NCBI GenBank assembly: GCA_936450465.1 | Contig: OW388296.1 | Location: 39,460,023 to 39,524,022, forward strand | DNA: 64,000 bases | Direction: 5' to 3' | Origin: Gibbula magus | Lineage: Eukaryota; Mollusca; Gastropoda; Trochida; Trochidae | Shown: positions 49,346 to 60,800 of the stretch, in pieces | Position numbering within the stretch: the first letter of the stretch is position 1 | Layout: each line of letters opens with the position of its first letter | The notes under the pieces: model-generated | Seen by the model: only the letters and a program-made list of their open reading frames with translations | Databases searched by the model: none | What the model was told of the DNA's origin: nothing | Made by a program: the position numbers and the translations under genes

Positions 49346-49696
49346 ACTGCAGGTGTACCTGTGACGTCACGTGCCTACTCTACCCGGAAGACGGTGGCGC
49401 AAGGCATGCTGGACTTCGCGCTGCTGATGGCGAACGCGTCCCAGCTGAAGGTACTGCTGACGTCACGCACGGTGACACGTGACGCCATGTACGTGACGCT
49501 CCTGACGCTGATTGGTCTGTCGGTGTTACTACAGGTGATCGCGGGGGTCATCATCGTCGTGCTGGGTTCCATGGATGTGCACAACGAGTCGGCTCACACT
49601 CGCGCCAACAGACTCAACAACGCCATCGTCGGACTCATACTCTTCATCACAATCATTAATGTCTTCATCGCCGCATTTGGTATGGACTTCACTTGA
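49346..49696 (+). CDS. Ninjurin-family membrane protein, main coding exon
   Basis: Joined to the upstream exon this gives about 130 residues from the ATG at 49099, compared with roughly 140-150 for vertebrate ninjurins. Residues 27-54 carry the family signature (TVAQGMLDFALLMANASQ), the amphipathic helical region. Hydrophobic segments follow at about 64-88 and 107-126, ending NVFIAAFG. Ninjurins are small plasma-membrane proteins. NINJ1 polymerises through the amphipathic helices to rupture membranes in lytic cell death and was first described in cell adhesion; whether this homologue does so is inference. The exon is GC-rich against AT-rich flanks and ends in TGA at 49694. An AATAAA at 50183 could serve as the polyadenylation signal. 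NINJ1 and NINJ2 cannot be told apart here. Confidence 0.92.
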   Translation, partial: TAGVPVTSRAYSTRKTVAQGMLDFALLMANASQLKVLLTSRTVTRDAMYVTLLTLIGLSVLLQVIAGVIIVVLGSMDVHNESAHTRANRLNNAIVGLILFITIINVFIAAFGMDFT

Positions 49697-49969
49697 TATG
49701 CGTTGTCACAGTCGTCTGCTGGAATAGATGATGTTAATTGAACCATGTCTCTCATGGTATATGTCGAACTGAGTCACATTCAGCAAGGGTATCAACTTTA
49801 TGTTTATGTTAATGACAAATTATATGAACCACGGTGATGACGTCATTAATTTTGCGAATCAGGTTTTTATTTGTAGTGTGAACAACTTTGTTTGCTAACT
49901 CAGTGCTTTATCAAAGTATGTTTGTATTTACATATACAAAGTACCTGTTAAGAACAGCTTGCCACTCGA

Positions 49970-50085
49970 GAAGAACACACATCTCACGAATTACCCAGTA
50001 ACAAGAACACACATCTTACTCATTACTACTCGAAAGAACGCATATCTTACTAATTACCACACGAAAAAAAGCACATATATCCGGT
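49970..50085. repeat. Degenerate repeats of about 30 bp in the ninjurin 3' region
   Basis: AAGAACACACATCTTACTCATT and variants occur about four times in succession, probably within the 3' untranslated region or just after it. Confidence 0.55.
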
Positions 50086-50182
50086 CTGAAATATCGACGC
50101 GGTCCCCGATATTGACTTGTGATCTGTTGAAGCAGTGACGAAACGTGCTTTATTATTACGTTAGTACCTTTACCGAAATTAC

Positions 50183-50188
50183 AATAAA
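50183..50188 (+). terminator. Candidate polyadenylation signal for the ninjurin-like gene
   Basis: AATAAA lies about 490 bp after the stop codon, in AT-rich sequence. Position and motif only; no transcript evidence can be seen. Confidence 0.35.
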
Positions 50189-50439
50189 ATAGTAGTTAAT
50201 CCATAGAATTTGTCCTTTTTCATCTGTACTTTGCATATGAAGATCAAACATCATTATAATATCTGCAGTCAATACACAGCTTTCAAAAGAAATGAAACTC
50301 ATAAATAATCTCATAAACACAGTGACAGGATGATATTCACGCATGTGTGTGTGTGTTTTTATGCTGGGCTGAGAGCTTTTATCCACACTTGCCGTCTTCC
50401 CTGGACACGGAGCCCCTCTTGTCCGTCCTATGGCCAACT

Positions 50440-50536
50440 GATGGAGCACATAGTGCCCCTTCAGTTCATGCTGTGCCCAAGTGATGGAGCACATAGTGCC
50501 CCTTCAGTTCATGCTGTGCCCAAGTGATGGAGCACC
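50440..50536. repeat. 43-bp direct repeat, about 2.2 copies
   Basis: GATGGAGCACATAGTGCCCC and the following 23 bp repeat directly. The length equals that of the satellite monomer, but the sequence is unrelated. Confidence 0.85.
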
Positions 50537-50869
50537 TGTCTCCTTCAGTCCCCTGCATCAGCTCAAGGACCTGTAGCTGTAGCTCTCAGGTAGGAATCAA
50601 CTTACATGTGATGTATCATTTCCAAGTCCTTCTGCTGATACATATCCAGGAAAACCATTTTGAAGTCTGTCAGAAGAGAGGCGGACCACTGTCCAATACA
50701 ACTACTGTCTGTTGTCTCAGTTCAGATGACCGTCAACAAGTAAGTTTATTTTTTGTTTTTTATTTGATTATATTTTATATTATATTGTCCCCAAAAATGA
50801 TGTGATGTACGTCTTTGATGCAACATATACCCCCTGCAAAATATTAATTCCTCTCACCTACTGTAACAA

Positions 50870-51200
50870 CCATGTCAGGATTCTCGTTATTATTTCTCAT
50901 CAGCCTTCAATACCATTCAGCCTCACCTTTTGATGAGTAAACTGTTAAAACCAGGTTTCATCTCCAATATTGTCAGATAAGCTAAATAATTTATGGTAAA
51001 TCGCACTCAGCATGTAAGTGATACAAATTATGTCAACCTCTACTTGATCATATTAAGGTTCCACAAGGATGTGTTCTGTTAGATTCGGAGAAGATGCTTC
51101 TCTTAGTTGCCTCATGTCTGATTCAGAACGTAATTACCGCAAAGGCATTGAAATGTTCCTGCTCCACTGTAGAACAATATGCAATGTAATCCTGAAGTGA
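50870..51200 (+). mobile_element. LINE reverse transcriptase fragment, + strand
   Basis: The + strand reads FSSAFNTIQPHLLMSKLL (50892 onward), then FMVNRTQHV, then VPQGCVL near 51058. It then shows EDASLSCLMSDSERNYRKGIE, where a YADD-containing segment should stand. These are the conserved finger and palm blocks of a non-LTR retrotransposon RT, in order but separated by stops and frameshifts. The catalytic block is degraded. It differs in style from the LINEs at 42-46 kb and is probably a different clade. Confidence 0.75.
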
Positions 51201-51399
51201 TCGGGTTCCTACAGCTGTGAGATCGTATGGACATGCTTGCAGTGGTCATGTTTCATTTGGTAGTGATCGGTACCGTGCTGGGCAGGGAGTCTATAGTACC
51301 GAGGAGAGTTTTCTCCACTTTATAAGTATAGGATCAAATACCGAAGTACAAATATTTGCTCTTTTCGTCGTATTAAACTTAGTTCTTGATTGGCATCTA

Positions 51400-51607
51400 T
51401 TCGCCAACCCACCCAATCACATACACAAGCGCACATTTACCAAGGATATTCAACTTTCATCCCGATTCAGCCACCCAACCCACCCTATTGAATCACATAC
51501 ACAAGCGCACCTTTACCAAGGATATTCAGCTTTCATCCCGATTCAGCCACCCAACCCACCCTATTGAATCACATACACAAGCGCACCCTTACCAAGGATA
51601 TTCAGCT
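51400..51607. repeat. 76-bp tandem repeat, about 2.7 copies
   Basis: AATCACATACACAAGCGCAC recurs at about 51415, 51491 and 51567, giving a 76-bp period. The open frames here simply follow the repeat. Confidence 0.9.
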
Positions 51608-52235
51608 TAAACATTTTGTGAAAAAAATAATTTCGGTTTCCATAGAAACATTACTAACATTTTCTCTAAAAGGAAACAGGGATATGGGAACTTAGCCCGC
51701 TTCTACACTTGTTTAACAACAACTTTTTATGCTTTTGTATGGGACACAAGGACAACAACATCTGCAAACATAAGTAATAATATTTCTGATATGTCGAGAA
51801 TCAAATTGTACCTCGATATCATATTTCACAAGCATATTTTCGCTTTTATTTCAAAAGTTGTAAAATAATGTTAACAAAAAATCAAATGCATTTGAATATA
51901 TAATGATTACATATTGATGCAAATTTGCCAAAGAAACAATAAAGTTTATATTTTTCATATAATCTTTAGCCTGACTAAAGAATGAATCTTTCTGAACTTT
52001 TTAGGCCATACCCATAGGTGAAGACACCGATGTTTAGTTGTATGTGTTATGTATTTATTGAACCCTCGAGTTCACTTGCACAAATGTTTCTACACAATTT
52101 ATTTATATCAACTGTTATGGTCATTACATTTTCATATTTATTTCTGTTTCTACACACAATGATTCACAACTGCAGACCAATCCTCAATATGGGGGCGATA
52201 TCTCAGCACCTTATATACACTCTCGTCCATGATGC

Positions 52236-54367
52236 CACGGACTTAAATTACATGGATACGCATCTGCACGGCCAGGTCGGAATTAACTGTGCCGCCCAAC
52301 TGACCAATGTAATCTGATCTCCCCATTAGCTGGACACCCGCAGGCAGGAAGTACCACTGCTCGCTGCAAGCAGTGGCGCAATAGAGCGCATGCGTAGTTA
52401 ATAAAACAATCTACTTCCCTGGATACATCAACATCCCGCTTCCAGTAAAGACTAGTCCTTAGATAGCCGTGATTTTAGTAAAACATGTGCTGTTACGATC
52501 TTCGTTTGTTGGCATTAATTTTTCTCATTTCTTTTTAGTTAATAAAACATATTTTGTTAATACCCTCCTCGTTTGGTGTTGAAATATTGAAATGAATTTT
52601 TTTCTGTCACGTGATCATGTTGACATGTTTGATGAAGTAATTGATTTGTGAAAACTGTTGACAATTTATTTAACAAATGAAAAGAAACTCGGATATGGAA
52701 TTGTGATAAGCCGGAATTAAAATAGATACAATTAGTAATACATTGACAATGAAATTTAATTTAATCAGAGAATAACTATTCCACCTCCAAATTCCTATCT
52801 TTCATTATATCACGTTCCCTATAAAACAAGTAGAACATATTCTTCCTATACATTGCAAATCGTGTACATACAAGTCAATTATTGAAAATGGTGTATATGC
52901 TGTAATATACAAGTCAATGCTTGTAATCTTGAATCATTCAGATATTATCGTAAGTTATTCTATTCTGAAAGTTGACTGTCTCAGTCACAACGTCCCCATA
53001 TATATGTACAAGAGCATTTGCAACAGTTGTCCCCAAACATGTGCAGCCAACTTCAACTTCATCTCAACAAATAGAGTAAAATCTATGTGAGTTTGTGCGC
53101 ATAGCAGTAGGCCTATAGGAAAGGTTCAGCATATTCCTCATACAGACTGGGGGCCTACGATATGGGACTGTCCTATCCATCTTTCTACAGAACTCCAGAT
53201 TTATTATATGATCCTGAGTTAGCAAACATCGAAACACAGCAGAAATGAAACAGAGTTTGCGCCTAGGAGAAGAGAAACGATTTCAAGTCCAACATGTATT
53301 GTGCAATTTTTCTGAGTAATGAAGTTGGAAAAACTTCAGGTAGAAACTAATGAAATAACAATAAACAAATACAGTATAAACATTTTAATTTAATAACAAG
53401 TCAAAGTCAAATAGAACAGGGTACGACATAATATCATATGCTTACGTTATCGTTCATTTATCGTTTTTACTTGTAATTATTTTGAATAGGCCTAAAAATG
53501 ATAATATATTTATGATTAACATATAAATCAAAATAATGAATTACTAGCGGGATTTATTCAACTTATTCACCAAACTGAAAGGTTTTTATTTGATAATGCA
53601 AGCTTCCAAATTTTATTTGAAAAATTATTTGCTCTATAGTAACTGATGTTGGGTGGTATTCAGTCATGAACATAAATGCCTAATTGTGGATATAATTATA
53701 AAGTTTATTTAAATTAATTTCGTCTGTATTTTGCTATAAAGCGCTTCTATAGTATATAAACTTTGAACATGTTAACTTGTATGGTTTCAACAGCTTTCCA
53801 TTATTGAGAATTTCGAGAGAAAATATGACTATAAACATTATTTTGACCGGAAAATATATGAAATAACCCATTTTCAAAAAGGCCTGTTTCTAATGCAGTT
53901 GAATAAAATGCCGATGTTTTCACAAAAAACAGTCAAAATGTTACTATTCTTCAAGTATACCCCAGTAACCAAGGAGTTTCTTCAATCATTATTGAGAAAA
54001 TTGAAGCACAAATGTGCTAAATATCGTTTTCTGCGATGTCCGCCATCTTGGACTGGTCGAAACAAAAATCGGAGAATGTTCGAGATTTATTTGCAACGTA
54101 ATTAACTCACAAACAAATAAAAAGTTATATTGAATGTTGCGCAGTATTCCTTATTATTACTGAACACTTCTAGTATAAACTTGTATCGATAAAAAAAGAA
54201 AGAAAATTGCTTAAAATAGAAATAACAAATCGCTTGATGGCTCAGTCGACAGTGGCCAAATTGCCCATGATTCTTAGCGGCGCCCTCCTGCTGGTGACCA
54301 CGGCTGGGCGGCACAGTTAATTCCGAGCTGACCGTGCAGATGCGTATCCATGTAATTTAAGTCCGTG
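52236..54367. mobile_element. 2.1-kb region bounded by 63-bp inverted repeats
   Basis: CACGGACTTAAATTACATGG at 52236 begins a 63-bp block that is inverted at 54305-54367 with a few differences. The interior is AT-rich and has no convincing coding frame; the frame at 53893-54105 has no domain. It could be a non-autonomous DNA element or two opposed copies of a short repeat. No target duplication was clear. Confidence 0.55.
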
Positions 54368-54429
54368 ATGATGCTCAGTCTTCAAGTGATCAAAGCATAC
54401 TTTATTACGTCGAAATACTTTTTCAATCA

Positions 54430-54665
54430 GGCTGGAGAGACCCGATGAGCTTATGGCATGGCGTCCTTCCGTCATTCTGTCGGTCCATCCAACCTTTCGA
54501 TTTTTCTACTTCTTCTCCAGAACCACCTGTTCTTAACTTAAATTTAATGTGTGGGTACAGAAGACTTAGCCAATGGGGATAATAAATTGAAGACTTGGTG
54601 ACTCTGTGATCCCAAATAAGGGCCTGACATGCTGTGACCTAAAACCTATTTGTAATCTTCTCATT
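54430..54665 (-). repeat. Isolated 144-bp-family unit with its 3' tail
   Basis: On the minus strand this reads CCCTTATTTGGGATCACAGA, then ATTATCCCCATTGGCTAAG, then GGTTCTGGAGAAGAAG. It then continues with GGATGGACCGACAGAATGACGG and GCCATAAGCTCATCGGG. This is the same order as the units and tail at 31.7-32.3 kb. Confidence 0.65.
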
Positions 54666-54867
54666 ATTCGCGATGTTGGAGTCGTCACATCAGAGGCCAT
54701 AAAATTATGGTCTCTGGTTACATGTACTTACATGCAGTTGATTCGCATTACTGCATTATCCCACTGGAGCTGATACTTAATTATGGTCCTCCAACAATGC
54801 TACACGCTGTCATGGTGATCAGTTTCACAGCGGCGTTAAACTCTGCATCACTTCACCCAAAAAGCCC

Positions 54868-55230
54868 TTAAAGGCACTGTAGCACGTTTTTTCGCTCAAA
54901 TAAGTTGATGAAATGTATTTGAAAAATAATTTCACCAATTGTAAAACATCCTTCTCTCTTCGGAAAATAAAGTTTAAAATGAGTGTACATGTTTCGGTAA
55001 AGCCATGGGAAACGTTTTTGTAATATAAAATAATAAATTGTGTTCACAATAAAATGGCCGCCATGCAATTTTTGCTTTATACGCAACATATTTTGTACCG
55101 CTACAGATAATTGGTTTGTGTAATAAGATGTTTTACCCTCTTAAGTTAGTTTAAATGACATAAACTATCATTATAAATGGGAAATTTGAAAAATTAATTT
55201 TTGCAAAAAACGTGCTACTGCCCCTTTAAA
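54868..55230. mobile_element. MITE, 363 bp, GTAGCACG-ended, reverse orientation copy
   Basis: TTAAAGGCACTGTAGCACG at the left is inverted at the right end as CGTGCTACTGCCCCTTTAA. The interior contains AAAATGGCCGCCATGCAATT and AGCCATGGGAAACG and aligns, inverted, with 61086-61440. It abuts the next element, and the two share the TTTAAA junction at about 55225-55230. Confidence 0.85.
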
Positions 55231-56530
55231 GGCGCTAGCTGTAGCACGGGTTTTGCATATTAGTTTTTCTCAAGCTTGCCATTCATTATCTAAGTTTATG
55301 TACAATATATAGAATACTAAACGATGTCCCGTTTGATAACATGTTTATGAAATGAGTGAATGGTTTGGTATTTTAACGAGCGAAAGCGAGTTAAATACCG
55401 ATGCCATTCACGAGTTTCATAAACATGTTATCAAACGGGACCGAGTTTAGTATTTTATTTATTACTCAAACATGTAAATAGCGCTGAAATGCAAGAAAAT
55501 CGTTGTTAGTGACGCTCACTTGCAAAAAGGTCAACCGCTATTGCAGTCGCGCGGCACACATTGTGACGTCAACCAAAAAGAACTATGACGTCACGCGCCG
55601 AATATGACGTTACGGCAGCACGCGATGGTTTCACACATGTGTGTAACCAACTCATTGTTATCTAATGAGTGATCTCACCACGGTTGAGTAATAAATATAG
55701 AATACTAAACGACGTCCCGTTTGATAACATGTTTATGAAACGAGTGGATGGTTTGGTATTTAAACGAGCGAAAGCGAGTTAAATACCGATGCCATTCACG
55801 AGTTTCATAAACATGTTATAAAACGGGACCGAGTTTAGTATTTTATTTATTACTCAATGATGTAAATAGCGCTGAATTGCAAGGAAATCGTTTTTAGTGA
55901 CGCTTACTTGCAAATAGGTCACCCGCTATTGCAGTCGCGCGGCTAACATTGTGACGTCAGCCAAAAACGACTATGACGTCACGCGCCGATTATGACGTTA
56001 CGGCAACACGCGGTGGTATCACACATGTGTGTAACCAACTTATTGTTATCTAATGAGTGATCTCACCACGGTTGAGTAATGAATATTGTTATGTTAGAGG
56101 GTAATAAAAACATCTCATTACACGACCCGATAAGCCGTATCCATAGCAAACGGTTATCTGTATTGTAAGACAATGGTGCGACGAGTTGTGGAACTCTTCA
56201 GCGAGAGAGGTAGATATTTAGATCTCATGCAATTTTTGAGATTTCAGACAGTAAGATGGTTGATCATTCAATCATTCTGGCATATTTAAAACTCTCCTCT
56301 GGGTGTTTAGGTATCGCAACATCAATCAGATCACTTGTTTTACTACCTTCGAGCGGCCATTTTAATGTGAACACTGGAAGGACAATGGACTCATTGCTTT
56401 ACCGAACCATCTACATTCGTTTTAGAACTCTATTTATTGATTCCGCAGTGTCATATTTAGCCATGGTGTAACACGTATGTATCTTTTCGTGAGATCAGAT
56501 AAGGAGTGTGTGCTACATCGCCGTTAAAGG
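55225..56530. mobile_element. MITE, TTTAAAGGCACTGTAGCACG family, copy 3, with nested insertion
   Basis: The left end CTTTAAAGGCGCTAGCTGTAG and the right end CTACATCGCCGTTAAAGG (ending 56530) are inverted relatives. The interior from 56087 aligns with copies at 20.5 and 27.2 kb. Between 55310 and 56085 it is interrupted by a tandem pair of palindromic elements, which are therefore younger. Confidence 0.78.
55310..56085. mobile_element. Tandem pair of 388-bp palindromic elements with TGACGTCA sites
   Basis: Two copies start at 55310 and 55698. Each begins with a palindrome of about 145 bp (ACTAAACG...GTTTAGTATT) centred on GAGCGAAAGCGAG. A shared tail follows that holds two exact or near-exact TGACGTCA octamers, a third related TGACGTTA, and the palindrome ACACATGTGTGT. 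GAGTAATA/GAATA sequences lie at the borders. No protein is encoded. Confidence 0.85.
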
Positions 56531-56930
56531 ATCAATTAAAATGACTTCTGATTCATGCACGTTGCTACTCTCGATTGCTGACTATCAGCAAATATGCTGT
56601 TTAGTGACAACTTAATCTTACTGTTATAAATCTGTTCTCTGAGCTTTTCGTTAATTTCCTAACGGACTAATAACTTACGGATTTAATGAAAGGAAAGGAA
56701 AATGGATGTTGAACCAATACTTTCCCTTGCTTCTATCACTCATGAGCGTCGTGTGGACAGCTGCTTCCTATGAGAACACAATATGGATCTATCTTGCTTT
56801 AATACAAGGTGATAGATAGCGCGAGGGCAATGCATACCGGGTATCCTGACTGCGGGAGCACTGAGAGAGAAACAGATGTCCCAGTGGTTGCTATTAGTCG
56901 TGTCCATGATACCGGAAGGAGTTAATGTAC
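56531..56930. other. No gene recognised; upstream of the channel gene
   Basis: Sequence ahead of the channel gene. The frame at 56876 overlaps the candidate exon region in another frame. No promoter motif can be asserted. Confidence 0.4.
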
Positions 56931-56952
56931 ACAGCTCTTATAGCCCATGTTT

Positions 56953-57145
56953 CATCTTACAGAACGAGTCTGCAGTCCTACAAGAGCGATGCCGAGCTGC
57001 CACTATCTGTCAAGGGGGACGAGCTGGGAGGGGGAGATGGAGTTGGGGATGGAGGGGGTTACGTCAACACACTTCACGGGGTAGCCGTCATCGACAAGAC
57101 AGCGCTGAGTGAGACGGGCGGGGAGTGCCGATTCCTTCCCAACAG
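56953..57145 (+). CDS. Possible N-terminal exon of the DEG/ENaC channel
   Basis: After the acceptor-like TTTCATCTTACAG a frame stays open to the donor AACAG|GTGAG at 57145. It encodes an acidic, glycine-rich stretch (DELGGGDGVGDGGG) and ends in phase 2. That phase fits the next exon, whose first base completes the codon and leads directly into MRSSEY. So the protein may have a cytoplasmic extension of about 64 residues. Alternatively translation starts at the ATG at 57688 and this is untranslated. Confidence 0.45.
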
Positions 57146-57686
57146 GTGAGATGTGTAGAGCGCCCGGTGTGACCTCCAACAATAGTACAGGAACGTGTAG
57201 ACTTGTCACGGACACTGTTACATGTGGCGAGGTGGACGGATGGACGGTGAGTGAGGACCGATGTAGACGGCTTAGAGCTTGTCCACACGAGTCTTGTGGG
57301 ACCAGACAGGTGACTCTGATCACGAGAGAAAAAGGAGATTAAGCATGTTAAGATAATACATGTATACTTTATTGCCCGAAAGGGAATTGTGTGAACACCA
57401 AGAGTTAAGAACATAAGAAAACAACATTTAAGACATGAGCAACAACACTGACATGAAATGCATAGTTTACATGTTTATTGACTGTATTGCTACTGCGATT
57501 CCGATAACTGATGTATATTTTTTATTCAAATCAGACTTATGATAAATGTAACACTTGCCCTAGTTAGTCTATGAAATGACTATGTAATATAAAGAGTGTT
57601 TTATACAATCAAGAATTAAATTTAGAAAAGCGTTCAATTTTATAGGACATTTTCTTGACTGACTGTTCTTCTCACACCTGCTGCAG

Positions 57687-57845
57687 CATGAGGTCGAGTG
57701 AGTACAGCAAGCCCCCGCTGCCGGAGGGGGAGGAGGGGGAGGTGGACCCCCCGAGTATCCGCCAGCTGGTGGTCAAGTACGCCTCCAAATCCACTGTCCA
57801 TGGTCTGCCATCCACTGTCAGTCACTCGCTCTACACCGGACAGCG
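57687..57845 (+). CDS. Channel exon: cytoplasmic N-terminus with HG motif
   Basis: The acceptor is CTGCTGCAG and the donor CAGCG|GTCAGT (phase 2). It encodes MRSSEYSKPPLPEGEEGEV and then the pre-TM1 segment with STVHGLP. The His-Gly pair is the conserved gating site of the family. The ATG is the second base triplet of the exon, so this may be the translation start. Confidence 0.85.
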
Positions 57846-60800
57846 GTCAGTACCCCACTATACTACCTGTTGAATTTCTGATAAAAAGGGACTTTTTATA
57901 TCCTCCTTATTTAAGCTCATATGCCTTATAGGCCAAATGGGCTTATGTTATTGGTCATCGTCCGGCGTCTTGCTAATGGATCATACACAGTATAATGAGC
58001 TTCCGAGTCAATGGCTCTGTTTGTTAACTACTCCTTCGGAGCATAAGAGCATAATTGAAGTATCGAGAATACATCGAAAATAGCCACAGACAAAATTGTC
58101 CAGATATCTAAAGTAAGATGTCTACAAGCTCACAATAACTATTTTAGCCATTTCCATCGTTACATTAATTGGAGATTTTAAAAGCGCTTCCAGCGGAGCT
58201 GATCTCACACTTGTGTTCCGAACAACCTTTAATAAAGTGCAAATATGGGGGAAAAAAGAGAAAATTTGAGGTCAATCCCAAATTGAAGGCGATTAGGTAT
58301 TTTGAAATTTTGAAATTTGAAATGTTATGAAGGTGATGTGATGTTGCAGGTACTTCTGGTTCACCCTGGTCTTTCTGATGGGCGTGGCTCTCACGGTGGC
58401 TATCACACTGCAGCTCACCAGCTACTACGAGTGGCCGACGGTGGTCAACATTCAAGAGGTGCCCACGACGGCGGAGGACATCCCCAAGGTGACGTTCTGC
58501 GACCAGGAGTCCCTGGGCTTCACCTTCATCAAGAAACCTTGGTCAGTGAGTCCGCGGGAGAACAGCGGGGCGTACCTTAGCGTGTATTCGGAGACCCTCC
58601 TCATGTCTAACAAACCCAACTGCACCAAGAGCAGAACTCAATCAGGACAGTGCCTCCTCGACAAGGCTACGAGCACGGAGCGGACCCGACTCCTCACCTC
58701 CTCTCTAGACCGAGGAGGGTGGATTCTACCCGAGGAGAAGTATTTCCCTCAAGTCGTCACCAGCATGGGAGTGTGCAACACCTTCAATACATCAGTGTTT
58801 CTGCAGGACACGAGGAACAAGCCGCAGTCTGCCCGGGTTCCTCTGGAGCTCGTCCTGTCCGTCAAGCCTTCCCTTAAAGAGAAGTTCATGAAGGGAATTC
58901 GGATAGGGATTCAGGTGCGTTTCAGTCAATTCCTCCAATTCTTGGAGTACCTTCTGGTGAACGCATATCCTAAACTAAACATAGTTATATATATATCTTT
59001 ATACATATATTTCTGTAACTTTTCTGCCATTTTCCCTACATACATTTCAATAAATATTAAAATGTAGACTGAAAGGACAACGATGTGTCGATATGTGTCT
59101 CAATGAGCTTGTATGTGTCAGGTGACGCTTCATGTGAAAGAGGAGCCGCCATTCCCCAAGACGAGACGGGTGTTCGTCCCTGTTGGTTCGAGCTGCCTGG
59201 TCCAGTACAAGAAGATCACGGTGAGCTTCAGTGATAGTTATAACGTGCAGCATACATAACATACATACAGGGATATCGGACAATACACGAGGCAGTCATA
59301 TCGGACCAGACAGACAGACAGACTGACAGACGTAACCAATGTTAGAGTAGACACGAGACAAACCAATGTTAGAGTAGACACGAGACAAACCAATGTTAGA
59401 GTAGACATGAGACAAACCAATGTTAGAGTAGACATGAGACAAACCAATGTTAGAGTAGACATGAGACAAGCCAATGTTAGAGTAGACATGAGACAAACCA
59501 ATGTTAGAGTAGACATGAGACAAACCAATGTAAGAGTAGACATGAGACAAACCAATTTTGGAGTAGACATGAGACAAACCAGAGTAGACATGAGACAAAC
59601 CAGAGTAGATCTTATAGAGATAAAGCTATTCTTTAAGGTATGAAACATGAATTGAGACACGGGAGAAAACAAAATATATGAGACTTAAAACTGAAGACGA
59701 GATAGACAGTAATAAAAGGACTGAAATGAGATATAAGAGAAAGCAGAGATAAGAAGCGATGCATGAGGCAAGATACATGTATGAGACCTGAACAACATAA
59801 CAAACAAGAACGTGGGGGAGACAACTTACAACTGACAGGTAAGTGTTAATGTAGCTGATGAATGGTTTACAGCGATAATATTAACTCTATTGATAAACCT
59901 AGGTCGATTGTTGTAGGTGCTTTCTTTTCTTGGAATAGCCAATTATGAGTTTTTCTTTCGAGAATAACCCCGTATGAGATTTCAATTTAAAAAGTAAGAC
60001 CTGGTAGGTTTTATTTTTCAAATTAACATCTTAAAGGAGACAACAACTGTTAACTGAAAAGTACGCAAAGTTAACATTTTCACAGCGGAATTCGAACTTG
60101 AAATCCTTCGATCTTAAAACCTTTTTCCACCTCAAGACTACTGAGGCCTGAGCTGAAAGAACAGGCTTGAAATACTCTATTTATAGTCATATCTTCTCTG
60201 CCTCAATATAACACGAATGAGGGAGACATACTCTATATAATACAAGATCTTGGAATCAATAATTATAAAATGTAATTTGAAATTTGACGGTAAATGATTC
60301 AGAGGAAACACTGCTCCTCGGTCTTCAGCTATGAAAAACCTCTAGGTTGGGATGATCACTCCTTTTTGGGCTTTTCGTAGAGCAGAAGACCTCGGAGCCT
60401 TGTTTTCTCCTTGACATAATACCTGGTTTTGTCTGTGAATATACAAAATAATACGTAACACAACTACACAGAGAAAGTCACTGACTACTCCCTACAAGTC
60501 TTTTATCGGCGAGCAATGTGTGGAGCTGTCCAACTTCCGGAACCCATTGTCTCGCTACTCGACCTACACCAAGGACACGTGTCTGGCCGAGTGTTTTGTC
60601 AACTTCACCATCGCTCGGTGTGGCTGTCGATACTACCTGCACCCAGGTACGCAGCTTCAATTATCTAATCTGTGGAGGTTAGAAGTGGATTGCATAATGT
60701 AAAAGGAAATAATTCTGGATGTAATTTATCAACTATAACAGGTTTACCCCTTGATTAAATTGATGTTAGGACAACATTAACATCGTTCTTCAATAGCGAG

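Noticed and set aside
50440..50536. 43-bp duplication as a stray satellite copy
   Set aside because: Only the length agrees; the sequence is unrelated to the 43-bp satellite.
51217..51610. Open frames of 116 and 74 codons
   Set aside because: Their distal parts are the 76-bp tandem repeat read through, with no recognisable domain.
57003..57414. Minus-strand frames of 106 and 108 codons
   Set aside because: Shadows of a GC-rich stretch opposite the candidate channel exon; no domain.
59238..59672. 144-codon frame with repeated LVCLMSTLT, and its opposite-strand partners
   Set aside because: Produced by the 27-bp intronic minisatellite; both strands are open for the same reason.
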